This document shows positions 28,453-38,200 of a stretch of DNA of 64,000 bases, piece after piece. Each line of letters starts with the position of its first letter. Position 1 is the first letter of the stretch. The stretch is taken from contig CAJTFH010000005.1 in assembly GCA_910575545.1 (NCBI GenBank), positions 62,001-126,000 on the forward strand, in the 5' to 3' direction. Under the pieces are notes generated by a model. It was not told where the DNA came from. It was given only the letters and a program-made list of their open reading frames with translations, and made no database searches. This DNA is from Bacteroidales bacterium (GTDB lineage: Bacteria; Bacteroidota; Bacteroidia; Bacteroidales; Muribaculaceae). The position numbers and the translations under genes were made by a program.

Positions 28453-30743
28453 TTCGATGTTTTCAGTTCGTTTGTGAATGAGTAGGGGAAAGAATGTGGC
28501 TGAGAACCTCTTGAGAAGTTGGGCTTTTCAGCCATGTCGTAGCTTATGTGGGCTCCGCCCATGAGGTCGCTATGGATGAAGTAGTTGCGGTCATAAGCCG
28601 CCCCGTTGAGCCTGATGGCGTCAACATAGCGGTTTGTGCTGCTGTTGGCAGGGGCGGAGATTGTTACTTTGTTGCCGTTTTCGAGATGCAGCACAACGTT
28701 GCGGAAGGCTGGTGCGCCGAGTATGTACTGGTCTGTTCCGGGGCATACGGGATAGAATCCGAGAGCCGAGAACACATACCATGCCGAGGTCTGTCCGTTG
28801 TCTTCGTCGCCGCAATATCCGTCGGGGGTTGCGAAATACATCTTGTCCATGACCTCGCGCACCCAGTATTGGGTTTTCCATGGCTGGCCTGAATAGTTGT
28901 AGAGGTAGAGCATGTGCTGGATGGGCTGGTTGCCGTGGGCATAGTTACCCATGTTCATAATCTGCATTTCGCGGATTTCATGGATTACACCGCCATAGTA
29001 GCTGTCGTCGAACAGTGGCGGCACGTTCATGACCGAGTCCATCATCTGGTTGAATGTCTCGCGGCCGCCCATGAGGTCGATAAGTCCTTGCGGGTCGTGG
29101 AACACCGACCATGAATAGTGCCATGAGTTCCCTTCGGTGAATGCGTCGCCCCATTTCAAGGGGTTGAATGGCGACTGGAAAGTGCCGTCTTCGTTGCGCC
29201 CGCGCATGAGATTGTGTTCGGGGTCGAAGAGGTTCTTATAGTTCATTGCCCTTTGGGCGAAAGGTTTCAGCTCTTTTGCGGGTTTGCCGAGGGCTTTGCC
29301 CATCTGGTAGATGCACCAGTCGTTGTAGGCATATTCGAGTGTGCGTGCTGCGCTTTCGTTTATGCCCACGTTGTAGGGAACGTAGCCGAGGCGGTTGTAG
29401 TATTCATGGCCGAGACGCCCGGTTGATGGAACATTGGGATGCACGGCCTGTGTACCGTGTTTTAAGGCCTCCCAAAGCGTTTCAACATCGTAGCCCTGCA
29501 ATCCTTTGAGATATGCGTCGGCCACTACAGATGCGGAGTTGTTGCCGACCATGCAGCCTCGGTGTCCGGGGCTGGCCCATTCGGGAAGGAAGCCGCTCTC
29601 TTTATAGGTGTTGGCGAGGCCTTCCTGCATTTTCTCGTTCATCGACGGATACATCAGGTTGAGGAAGGGGAAAAGGCAGCGGAAGGTGTCCCAAAAGCCG
29701 GTGTCGGTGAACATGTAGCCGGGAAGCACTTTTCCGTTGTAGGGGCTGTAGTGCACAGGCTTTCCGTCAGCGCCGATTTCATAGAAGCTGCGGGGGAAAA
29801 GCACCGAGCGGTAGAGGCAAGAATAGAAGGTGCGCAGGCGGTCTATGTCGTTGTCTTCAACCTCGATGCGTCCGAGCACCTCGTTCCATTTGTCGCGGCC
29901 TTTCTCTTTGATGGTGTCGAAATTGTCGTTGCCGAGTTCGCGGAGGTTGCGCTCAGCCTGTTCGGGGCTTATGAAGGATGAGGCCACACGGGCATTGACG
30001 GTCTCGCCACGGCGTGTTTTGAAGCCTATGATGGCTCCGGCATGGTTGGTCGTGGCCGACAGCGAGGAGGTGTTGATATTTCCGTTGTCTACGGCGGCGG
30101 TGTAGGTGAAGGGTTTGTCGAACTCGATGACGAAGTAGTTTTTGAAATTCTCGGGCACTCCGCCGCTGTTTTTTGTGGTGTAGCCCACAATCTTGTTTTC
30201 GGCGGGTATGATGCTGACGGAAGAGCCGTTGTCGAATGGGTCGACCACCACATAGGCGTTTTCGGTTTCGGGGAATGTGAACCGGAAAATAGCGGCGCGG
30301 TCGGTGGGAGTGATTTCAGTCACCACATCGTGGTCGGCCAGGTACGCGCGGTAGTAGTAGGGCGTTGCCGTTTCGGCTTTGTGGGAGAACCAGCTTGCGC
30401 GCTCGTCTTCGTTGAAGACAGGCTTTCCGGTGACAGGCATTATTGCGAACTGGGCATAGTCGTTGATCCAGGGGCTGGGCTGGTGGGTCTGCTTGAATCC
30501 GCGTATTTTGTCGGCATCATATGTATAAGCCCATCCGTCGCCCATTTTTCCGGTCTGTGGAGTCCAGAAGTTCATCCCCCAGGGTAGGGCAACTGCGGGG
30601 TATGTGTTTCCGGTTGAGAGTGAGTGTTTTGATTGGGAACCGACCAGTGTGCTCACATAGTCAACCGGAGATTCAACGGCAAAAGCATTGGCAACCGTAG
30701 CGGCGGCCAATGCTGTCATTGCATAGGATTTTAGTTTGCTCAT
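28449..30743 (-). CDS. GH92 exo-alpha-mannosidase, probably alpha-1,2-specific
   Basis: 764 residues with a signal peptide (about 1-22). Both GH92 domains are complete. Glu537 in FTEGNSWHYSW, Asp646 and Asp648 in CGDEDNGQTSAW have the same spacing (109 and 111 residues) as the general acid and base of the characterised enzyme Bt3990 (Glu533, Asp642, Asp644, from memory). His588-Glu589 in GGVIHEIREM fall where Bt3990 has the His-Glu pair linked to alpha-1,2 specificity. The enzyme is calcium-dependent and inverting, and removes terminal mannose. It lies 21 bp after the purple-acid-phosphatase-like gene and overlaps the GH43 gene by four bases. Confidence 0.9.
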   Translation of the reverse strand: MSKLKSYAMTALAAATVANAFAVESPVDYVSTLVGSQSKHSLSTGNTYPAVALPWGMNFWTPQTGKMGDGWAYTYDADKIRGFKQTHQPSPWINDYAQFAIMPVTGKPVFNEDERASWFSHKAETATPYYYRAYLADHDVVTEITPTDRAAIFRFTFPETENAYVVVDPFDNGSSVSIIPAENKIVGYTTKNSGGVPENFKNYFVIEFDKPFTYTAAVDNGNINTSSLSATTNHAGAIIGFKTRRGETVNARVASSFISPEQAERNLRELGNDNFDTIKEKGRDKWNEVLGRIEVEDNDIDRLRTFYSCLYRSVLFPRSFYEIGADGKPVHYSPYNGKVLPGYMFTDTGFWDTFRCLFPFLNLMYPSMNEKMQEGLANTYKESGFLPEWASPGHRGCMVGNNSASVVADAYLKGLQGYDVETLWEALKHGTQAVHPNVPSTGRLGHEYYNRLGYVPYNVGINESAARTLEYAYNDWCIYQMGKALGKPAKELKPFAQRAMNYKNLFDPEHNLMRGRNEDGTFQSPFNPLKWGDAFTEGNSWHYSWSVFHDPQGLIDLMGGRETFNQMMDSVMNVPPLFDDSYYGGVIHEIREMQIMNMGNYAHGNQPIQHMLYLYNYSGQPWKTQYWVREVMDKMYFATPDGYCGDEDNGQTSAWYVFSALGFYPVCPGTDQYILGAPAFRNVVLHLENGNKVTISAPANSSTNRYVDAIRLNGAAYDRNYFIHSDLMGGAHISYDMAEKPNFSRGSQPHSFPYSFTNELKTSK

Positions 30744-30764
30744 CTGAAATCTGTGATGTATGGT

Positions 30765-33623
30765 TTATTTGATTATGATTTTTTCGGAGAACAGATTGTT
30801 GACAGTCACAATATATATGCCCGGAGAGGGTGTGCAGTCTAATGTGGCCGTTGGTTTGCCGTCGGCGTTATGCGATGCCACAAGCCTTCCGTCAATGGCA
30901 GATATGCTGACGTTTGTGATGCCATCCGCTAAGGTGACGGTGATGCTATTCCCGGCGGCTGAGATGGTGAACCCGGCGGATTCCGTCTCTGTCAGACTGC
31001 TGGACTCTGTGACGGTCAAGGCCTTCCGTTGTGATATTTCATCGTTGCCGGAGGTGAGCATACATATTTCGTAATTTCCTGCACGCAGGGGCTGGAATTC
31101 CACATGTCCGCCTGTGGCCGGGGCGGTCTGCTCCGCAACCAGCTCAGTCCCCCGGTAGATTGCTATGCGGTTATCTTCGCGGGCGGGTGCGCCGTCATAG
31201 ACGGCCCGTATGTTGTCGGTGGGGAGGTATTCGTCTTTGTCTGTATCAATCAGCACAGGTTTCCCGATGATTACATAGACACGGTCTGTTGACTCATGGT
31301 ATCCGTCGGTATTGAAGTAACCCACGTAGTATATCCCGTCTTCTACGGGTGAAGTGTAGTTTATGTTTCCGCTGATGTTAAGGGTGACAGTGCCGTCGGG
31401 TTCTTGGCCGACATACTGGTAGGAATGGCTTTTCCCGTTGGCCGGCGCAACACCGGCGGAATATAGGCCTATCCAGTCTTTTGATATGGCCGGTGCATGG
31501 CGGTGGGTCACAACAATGGGGTCGCCGACGTTGTAGACATCTTTGTCGGTTTCGATAACGGGCGGGTTGCTGTCGTCGCAGTTGTTGCTGCATACGAAAC
31601 TGATTCGCGGGGATATTTCCGTGTAGCCTCCGTCTTTAAACAGGGTTGCGAAGTAAACTCCCGGCTCGGGGGCGGTGAATTCCCAGTTGCCTGAAGCTGC
31701 TGAGGTGTAGGAGTAGAGCACAGACTGGTTTTCAGAACCTGGCCGGTGGCCGTCGCGGTAGATTCCCACCCATGCGTCGGTTCCTATGGGTGCTCCGGCA
31801 TATGAGAGGCTGATTTGTGAGCCTGAGCGGAAGAAACGGCCGTTTAGCGCTACAGCCCCCGGATCGGCAGCACCTTCGATGGTGAATTTCTGCGGCCGGG
31901 AGAATTCAGACCAGTCGAGGTTTGAGTTGCGGTTGCGCACGCGGATATAGTAGGCGCCGTTGGCCATCGTGCCGTTATCAAGTGTGTAGGTGAGCAGGTC
32001 TGCATCTTTGTTGAGGTCGAGCGGCATGTAGTTTTCGTCGACGCCATAGAAATCCTCAGAGGTGATTAGTTTGTTGACCAGAAGATTGTTGAATGATTCG
32101 TCGGCGGAAATCTGATATTGCACGGCATAGGGGCGGGCGGTTTGACCGGCCTGGCAGAATGTGTGGGGGAGGGTCACTGTCCCGTCGGCCGGAATGATTG
32201 CCGGCTGTGCGGGTGGGGTGGTTCCGCTGACCTTGCGGGTAAACCGGTCGACCTGTTCATTGTCGAGGGCAAGACGTGAATTGCCTATGGAATATGTTTC
32301 AACGGCCATTTCTTTGGTTGCGGGGTCGAATTCGAGAATCTGGTAAGTCCAGTGGTCGATTGTCTTCTGCACCTCTTCGTGGTTGCGGTTGTCGGGTGTG
32401 TGTCCCCACAGTTGTTCGTATCCTTCAACGGTTGTGCCTACCCCTCCGCCGCTGATTATGTGGTAGACGGGTGTGTCGGTCATCTGTCCCCTGGCATAGA
32501 GATGGTGGTGGCCGGCGCAGTTGAGCACATGTTTCGGGGTTGACGACAAGATGGGCATTATTTCATTGCGCATCCAGTCAGACACATCGTAGGTCCATTG
32601 TTCGGCATAGAGCGGCCTGTGTTGCACGCTGACGATGAAATCGACTGTTTCGTCGGTTGATGCCGCCGCTATGATTTTGCGCACCCACATTTTCTGGGCA
32701 ACTGAGGTGTCGTCGGAGTTGAGCACCAGAAACAGGGCGCATCCGGCCTGGTAGGCATAATATCCGCAGTTGCCGCTGGTTATGCCCCGGTATGCTATGT
32801 CGCCGTATTCGTGGTAATGCATGTCGTAGAATGCCAGGTTGGCATCACCCTTATATTCGTGGTTGCCTACGGCGGTCATGTTTGGGAGGGTAGGGGAGAT
32901 GAAGCGCGATTTATAGAGATGCACTTTCTCGTAAAGGCTGAGGTCGCCTCCGTCTACCTGGTCGCCGTCGTTCATCAGGAAATTGATGTGGTCTTCAAAC
33001 GGGCCGTCGCCATATTTTTCGGCAACAGTGCGGCGGGCGGCATTGATGAGCCATTCATAGTCGGAATGCTCGTTGCGCTGGTGGTCGCCGATGAAGAGCA
33101 CGCGTATTTTCTCTTTTGAGCTTGTCTGAGGCATTGTGCGGAACCGGTATGTGTCGCTTTCATTGCCGTTGGAGAAAACTTTGTAGTAGTAGACCGAGCC
33201 TGGCTGCAGGCCGGAAAGTTCGGCGGTGTTCCAGTTGTAGCTGCGGTTCTTTGCTCTTGCTGTAGCCTGGGCTGTCTGGTCGAGATTGTCGGGCGAAAGG
33301 CCGTATCTGACAAAAGAGCCCGGGGCTTTAGCACCGGTTTTCCAGTTTACGCGTATTGATGTCGGGGTGCAGTTGTTGAGATATGGGACTGTGAAATCAG
33401 ATTTTCCAGATGGCGGCGTCACTGTCAGCCTGACAGCTTCCCAAGTGCCGTCGGGGAGTTCGTTGTAGTATATGTCGGGTTGGGATTGTTGCACTCCGTT
33501 TATTTCAACCGAGCTGCCGGATTGTATGGAAAGTTCTCTGAAACTTGAAATCTGCCTTGCGGCATCGGCTGATATACAGCCGATGCCGAGAAGCAGCGAT
33601 ACTGTGAAAATACTGTTTTTCAT
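30765..33623 (-). CDS. Purple-acid-phosphatase-like secreted protein with three Ig-like repeats
   Basis: 952 residues with a signal peptide (about 1-22). An Ig/fibronectin-type domain (about 75-165, PTSIRVNWKTGAKAPGSFVRYG) precedes a metallophosphoesterase domain with LFIGDHQRN (Asp180), NDGDQVDGGD (Asp221), AVGNHEYKGD (Asn254, His255), VSVQHRPLYAEQW and CAGHHHLYARG, the order seen in purple acid phosphatases. The C-terminal third holds three related beta-sandwich modules, each with an xWIGLY-like strand (AWVGIYRDG, DWIGLYSAG, NRIAIYRGT), then a short tail (PSPGIYIVTVNN). It is likely a surface or secreted phosphatase. It lies 57 bp after the GH76 gene in the same operon. Confidence 0.85.
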   Translation of the reverse strand: MKNSIFTVSLLLGIGCISADAARQISSFRELSIQSGSSVEINGVQQSQPDIYYNELPDGTWEAVRLTVTPPSGKSDFTVPYLNNCTPTSIRVNWKTGAKAPGSFVRYGLSPDNLDQTAQATARAKNRSYNWNTAELSGLQPGSVYYYKVFSNGNESDTYRFRTMPQTSSKEKIRVLFIGDHQRNEHSDYEWLINAARRTVAEKYGDGPFEDHINFLMNDGDQVDGGDLSLYEKVHLYKSRFISPTLPNMTAVGNHEYKGDANLAFYDMHYHEYGDIAYRGITSGNCGYYAYQAGCALFLVLNSDDTSVAQKMWVRKIIAAASTDETVDFIVSVQHRPLYAEQWTYDVSDWMRNEIMPILSSTPKHVLNCAGHHHLYARGQMTDTPVYHIISGGGVGTTVEGYEQLWGHTPDNRNHEEVQKTIDHWTYQILEFDPATKEMAVETYSIGNSRLALDNEQVDRFTRKVSGTTPPAQPAIIPADGTVTLPHTFCQAGQTARPYAVQYQISADESFNNLLVNKLITSEDFYGVDENYMPLDLNKDADLLTYTLDNGTMANGAYYIRVRNRNSNLDWSEFSRPQKFTIEGAADPGAVALNGRFFRSGSQISLSYAGAPIGTDAWVGIYRDGHRPGSENQSVLYSYTSAASGNWEFTAPEPGVYFATLFKDGGYTEISPRISFVCSNNCDDSNPPVIETDKDVYNVGDPIVVTHRHAPAISKDWIGLYSAGVAPANGKSHSYQYVGQEPDGTVTLNISGNINYTSPVEDGIYYVGYFNTDGYHESTDRVYVIIGKPVLIDTDKDEYLPTDNIRAVYDGAPAREDNRIAIYRGTELVAEQTAPATGGHVEFQPLRAGNYEICMLTSGNDEISQRKALTVTESSSLTETESAGFTISAAGNSITVTLADGITNVSISAIDGRLVASHNADGKPTATLDCTPSPGIYIVTVNNLFSEKIIIK

Positions 33624-33680
33624 GATGTCTGAATTTGATGGAGATTTGGCAGCCTTAGCGGCTTCCGCTGCCCCATGGGG

Positions 33681-35009
33681 TTATTTGTTTGTTGAAGGGT
33701 GAATGTTGGTTAGCATCAGAGCCGGGATGGACGAGGCCGCATAGCTGCCGATCATGCGGTCGGCTGTGGTTGGTTTCCATGATTCGCCGTCGCAGATGTT
33801 GCGGGCTTTGTCGCGGTTTTTCCATCCGGTTTCAATGTTGCGGAGCATGAACGGGATGTATTGGTGCTGGCCGCAGTCGTTGATGAGCAGTTTCATGTAT
33901 TCCGTCCATATGGCCGGATATACCCCTTGCTCAAGGCTACCCTGGTGGTATGGGTCGTTTGGGTTGTGTGCCCACGGGAGGAGGCCATGTTCGGCCGACA
34001 TTACATTGATTGAGTAGTCGGCGCCGTTGATGGCGTTTTTGAGGTATTTTTTATCGCCTGTCTCGAGGTATAGCAGTGTGGAGGCTCCGATGAAAGTGCC
34101 CTGGTTATAAATCAGCGGATGTCCTACGGAGTTCTCTCCGTGGCGGCTGTCGAAAATCTTTCCGGGGTGGTTGTGGTCGGCGAGGTGTTCGGCGCTCCAT
34201 GCGTAGATTTCTTTTGCCATTTCGAGGTAGCGCTGTTTTGTTTCGTAGGCCGGACGTGTGAAAGAGCCGTAGGCATTAGTCCATTTTTCCGGTTCGGGGT
34301 CGGCTTTCCGGTCGGCCGGTGCGCTTTGGTAGAGGAGCATGGCCGCCACAACTGTTGGGAAATTTATACACGACATTTTGCCGTGTCCGGCCTCGTTTGG
34401 ACGGGCTTTGTCGATAGGCTGCCATTGCCAGAACATTCCCCCGCCAAGCCCTTTTGCCGGGTCGGCATATGAGCCTGTATCGCCGACGCGTGGTGAGCCG
34501 TACCACACGCGGGCAAAGCTTTTTTCTGCAAGACGGCGGTATTTTTCGTTTCCTGTGGCGAGATAGGCGCGCGCCATAGTGATGGTCCACCATTGGATGT
34601 CGTCGTAGATGAACCACCCTCGGTTCAGGTCGGCATCGTCGAAGTCGAAGTTGAGATAGTGGGCAATGTTGCCTTCGAGCAGGTTGTTGAGAAGTGTTGA
34701 GTATTTTTCTTCACGTTTTTTGTCACCGCTCTTTTTTGCCAGTTCAACTGCGTTGATTGCCATGTCGACATACATGGGCTGGCACCATATGGCGGCTGCC
34801 CCCCGGTCGCGCCCGATGGCGGCCTTATCTCGGTCGGTGTTTTTGTAGATGTTCTTATCGGTGTCGAGATAGACGTTGTTGAAGGCATCATACGCCGTCC
34901 ACACGTCGTTGATGGTTATGTTGCAATCATTTTTAGCCTTGCTACCTGCATGGCCCGGTGAGAATGCGGCAACGGCGACGATTGCTGTGATGAAAAGTTT
35001 GAGTTTCAT
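33681..35009 (-). CDS. GH76 endo-alpha-1,6-mannanase
   Basis: 442 residues with a signal peptide (about 1-21). The Asp pair Asp136-Asp137 in WFIYDDIQWWTI and the PLIYNQGTFIGAS segment identify GH76. The length is a single catalytic domain, with no C-terminal tail, unlike the GH76 at 24645. This suggests a periplasmic or simply secreted enzyme, perhaps acting on imported oligomannosides, but that is inference. It is the first gene of the operon that continues with the phosphatase, GH92, GH43 and metallophosphoesterase genes, and it has its own promoter at 35044-35074. Confidence 0.88.
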   Translation of the reverse strand: MKLKLFITAIVAVAAFSPGHAGSKAKNDCNITINDVWTAYDAFNNVYLDTDKNIYKNTDRDKAAIGRDRGAAAIWCQPMYVDMAINAVELAKKSGDKKREEKYSTLLNNLLEGNIAHYLNFDFDDADLNRGWFIYDDIQWWTITMARAYLATGNEKYRRLAEKSFARVWYGSPRVGDTGSYADPAKGLGGGMFWQWQPIDKARPNEAGHGKMSCINFPTVVAAMLLYQSAPADRKADPEPEKWTNAYGSFTRPAYETKQRYLEMAKEIYAWSAEHLADHNHPGKIFDSRHGENSVGHPLIYNQGTFIGASTLLYLETGDKKYLKNAINGADYSINVMSAEHGLLPWAHNPNDPYHQGSLEQGVYPAIWTEYMKLLINDCGQHQYIPFMLRNIETGWKNRDKARNICDGESWKPTTADRMIGSYAASSIPALMLTNIHPSTNK

Positions 35010-35043
35010 GATGTGTTAATGTCGGTTTTAGTGAAAGAGAAAG

Positions 35044-35074
35044 CAAATTTACGGAAAATGGGGGCGCGGTTCAA
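35044..35074 (-). promoter_or_regulatory. Promoter of the GH76-phosphatase-GH92 operon
   Basis: On the minus strand TTG (35072-35074), 20-bp spacer, TAAATTTG (35044-35051), 34 bp before the start codon. A TGAACC overlaps the -33 element but is not at the distance used by the three TGAACA operators. Confidence 0.6.
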
Positions 35075-35108
35075 GATTCGGCGCTGTTTATGGCGGAAGC
35101 ATCGTTTT

Positions 35109-35189
35109 GTAAGGCCGCGACCTGTTGCGTCCGCTGATTTACCGCATAACAATGCGACAGCTTGCGGTTGCGACAGCTCGCGACCCTAC
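35109..35189. repeat. REP-like inverted repeat
   Basis: 35109-35134 and 35164-35189 are imperfect inverted copies (20 of 26 bases; right arm complement begins GTAGGGTCGCGAGCTGTCGC). It lies in the 226-bp gap between the fusion gene and the GH76 gene, next to a short TCGAATTTCGACA palindrome with adjoining A-run (35197-35215) that can act as a minus-strand terminator and is shared with the 170-bp repeat. Confidence 0.65.
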
Positions 35190-35235
35190 AGATATGCAAA
35201 AATCGAATTTCGACATACCCTCATTTATTGTTTGG

Positions 35236-38200
35236 TTATATGGGGGAGGTGTGAAGAATCTTTTTTACGGTGCCATCGGCTTCTTTCACTATGTTGATGC
35301 CGGGTTGTGGAGAGTCGAATCTGATGCCCATCACATTGTAGTAGACGGGTGCTCCGATGACACCGTCAACGAAAGGGGTTTCAACAGATGCAGCTCCGTA
35401 GAGGGTTGTGAGTTTGGTAACTGCGTCGTGAAGGCGGTTTTCGTCGAATTTTATAACTTCGCGGTCATAGGTCATTATGCCGTTGACTTCGGTCTCGACG
35501 TCGGTTGTCTGGGTGTAGACCGCGGCACTGTAGGAGATTTTGTTGCCGTCTTTGTCATATCCTTCAGAAAGGGCGTGGATCTGGTCGGCGAGTTTGACGA
35601 AAGCGTCGGTGATAGTGCGCTCGCTGCCGTAGGTGTTGTAGGTCTGCGAGTTGCGCTCAAACCAGCGGTGGTCTGCGATATTGCGTCCGAGACCTCCGTA
35701 TTCCCCCAGTACGAGGGGGCGTGTTGGGTCGAAGATGCCTTCTGCCACGCGTATGGGCTGGTCGTAGGTGTGCTGGTCAACGAATGTGCCTTCGCCGAGT
35801 TTGTAGTGGTTGCCGCCGCTTGCGGGGTTGACCAGGCGTGTGGGGTCGAGGCTTTGGGTGTATTCCACGATTTCGCCGGTTTTGAATTGTCCCCAGCGCT
35901 CGTTAAACGGGGTCCAGACCACGATGCAGGGGTGGGAGTAGAACTGGTCGATGATTTCTTTCCATTCCGCGCGGAAATTCTTTTCGAGGGTGGCATCCTG
36001 GGTGCAGTTGTGGTCGCGATACCATGTGTGGGTGGTCCAGTCGTTTTCGTCGGTGCGGAATGTAGATGGCATATCCTGCCATACGAGGATTCCGAGGCGG
36101 TCGCAGTGGTAGTACCAGCGGGCCGGTTCAACTTTCATGTGTTTGCGGATCATGTTGAAACCCCATTCCTTGGTCTTTTCAATATCGTAGCGCAGGGCTT
36201 CGTCGGTTGGGGCGGTCAACAGTCCGTCGGGCCAGTATCCCTGGTCGAGCGGGCCGAACTGGAATAAATCCTGGTTGTTGAGTTGCAGACGCCAGAATCC
36301 GGCTTCATCTTTGCGGTAGGATATTTTGCGCAGGGCTGCATAGCTGTCGGCTTTGTCGATGGTTGCGTTTCCGTCGGCGAGGGTTATTTCAACATCATAG
36401 AGGTTGGGTTTGACGGGGCTCCACAGTTTGGGCGATGCCACCGGGATTTGAACCCGGGTTGAGGCGGTTGCCGGAACGCTCTTTTCGGCCACTACGTTGT
36501 TGCCGTCTTTCAGCACCACGGTCAGGTTGCCGGTGGGTGTGCCGTTGATGGCAATGTCGAAAGTGAGTGTTGAATTGTCGACATCGGGTGTGGTGCGTAC
36601 GTCGGCGATGTGGGTCTGTTCAACCGGTTCGAGCCATACGGTCTGCCATATTCCTGAGGTTGAGGTGTAGAAAATGTCGCCTCCGCCGTTTGGATAGCGG
36701 CGCTGTTTGCCTACGGGCTGAGCGTTTTCGTCGGTATTGTCGATTACTTTCACATAGATTGTGGCTTTGTTGCCGGTCAGGCGCCGGGTTATGTCGAAAG
36801 AGAAAGCGGTGTGGCCGCCGGTGTGGGTGCCGACGCGGTCGCGGCCTGATGTGCCGTTGATGTAAACGTCGGCTTTGTAGTCAACGGCGCCGAAATTCAG
36901 GATTATGTTTTTGCCGGCCCATTCCTCGGGTATGGTGATTTCACGCTTATACCAGAGGGCTTTGCCTGGTTCGAGTGGGTGCATAACGCCCGAGAGGCTT
37001 GATTCGATGGGATATGGCACAAGAATCTGACCTTCAAATTCTTTGGCCGAGCTGTTCTGGTCGGTGATGGCATAGTCCCAAAGGCCGTTGAGGTTCATCC
37101 ACCGGCTGCGCTGGAGCAGAGGGCGTGGATATTCCGGGAGGGCGTTTTCGGGTGTCACATCGGCTGCCCAGCGGGTTTTGATGTGGTTGCCTTTCGGAGC
37201 CCATGCGGTTTCCTGGGGTTTTGGCTGTATGCGGTCTTTGAGCACTTTGATCCAGAGCCCGCCGATAACCGAGCGTCCGCTGAAGTTACATGTCACACCG
37301 GTGTTTGAAAGATAGTAGTCGCTCAGGGGTATGCGCGAGGTTGTCTCGTTCATGTAGTCGTAGTGGCGGTCGGAGAATTTAAGGAAGGTGTCTGTGTCCG
37401 GCGCCAGTGAGGCCGTCCAGAAAATCCAGTCGCTCTTGGTCTGAAGGTCGCGGTTGTCGAGAGGCAATCCGTATTTCTGCTGTTTTCCGAGATAGAATTT
37501 TATTTCGCGGTCTGCGACTTCGGGTGGGAAGATGTTGTAGCCCCACATGTTATCCCATACGAGATTGTATTTCTGGCTCCAGGTTCCTGATTTGTGGAAT
37601 TCCATGCGGTAGTGGTCGCCGTCGCGTGCGTCGGCTTCCCAGAGGAGCGCCATGTTTTTGGCTGCGTTTTGGAATTTCTCTATGTCGCGTTTGGCTCCGC
37701 CGATGTATGGAATCAGTTCGGCATATGCGGCCACGGCCATTATGGCTTTAACCGAGAGGTTTGTGTTTTGTTCGCTCGGGCCTTTGAAGTCATCGGTGCA
37801 GAGCTGGTTTCCGGGGTTCTGTCCCTCTTTGCGGCAGTATTCCGCCCAGGTTTTGAGCACTGCGGTGTAGGGCTTGAGCCATTCGCCGTCGCCGGTTATG
37901 CGGCATATGGCGTTGGCCAGTATAATCATGTTGGCTGATTCTTCGAGGGGCATCGAGTCGCCATAGTGCATTCCGTTGGCCTGTGGATAGATGCCGAGGT
38001 CGTGTGCGGCGCAGTTTTTCCCTTTTCGCTCGTCGGAGAGGGCGTATTCAAGGATGGAGAGCATCATGCCTTTCTGCAGGGTCGGGTTGTAGAGCAGGTA
38101 GATGGGGCATTCGGGATAGGTGAGGTCGACGGTGTTGACGAATCCTCCCGATTTGTTTTCTTTCGAGAAGTAGAGGATAAGCCCCTTGTCGTCCTGGAAC

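Noticed and set aside
28449-30743. GH92 appeared to lack its catalytic acid because NQP (Gln606) replaces a common NEP, which would suggest a mannose-1-phosphate uncapping enzyme.
   Set aside because: By spacing to the Asp pair (109 and 111 residues) the acid is Glu537 in TEGNSWHY, which is present. Gln606 belongs to a different motif, so a normal alpha-mannosidase is the better call.
35068-35073. TGAACC upstream of the GH76 gene at 35009 as a fourth operator site.
   Set aside because: It is 16 bp, not 31 bp, from the -7 element and has no partner 21 bp upstream, so it does not fit the geometry of the three others.
35125-36267. A 380-codon plus-strand open frame antisense to the fusion gene.
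   Set aside because: It is the mirror of a strongly supported GH2 coding frame with catalytic residues; long antisense frames are common in this GC range and it has no start signals.
36438-36460. A tRNA-3'-end-like string (CCGGGATTTGAACCCGGGT) suggested a tRNA gene or attachment site.
   Set aside because: It lies inside the GH2 part of the fusion gene, in frame (coding RVQIPVA), with no acceptor, D-arm or anticodon arm around it. The match to a T-arm is a coincidence.
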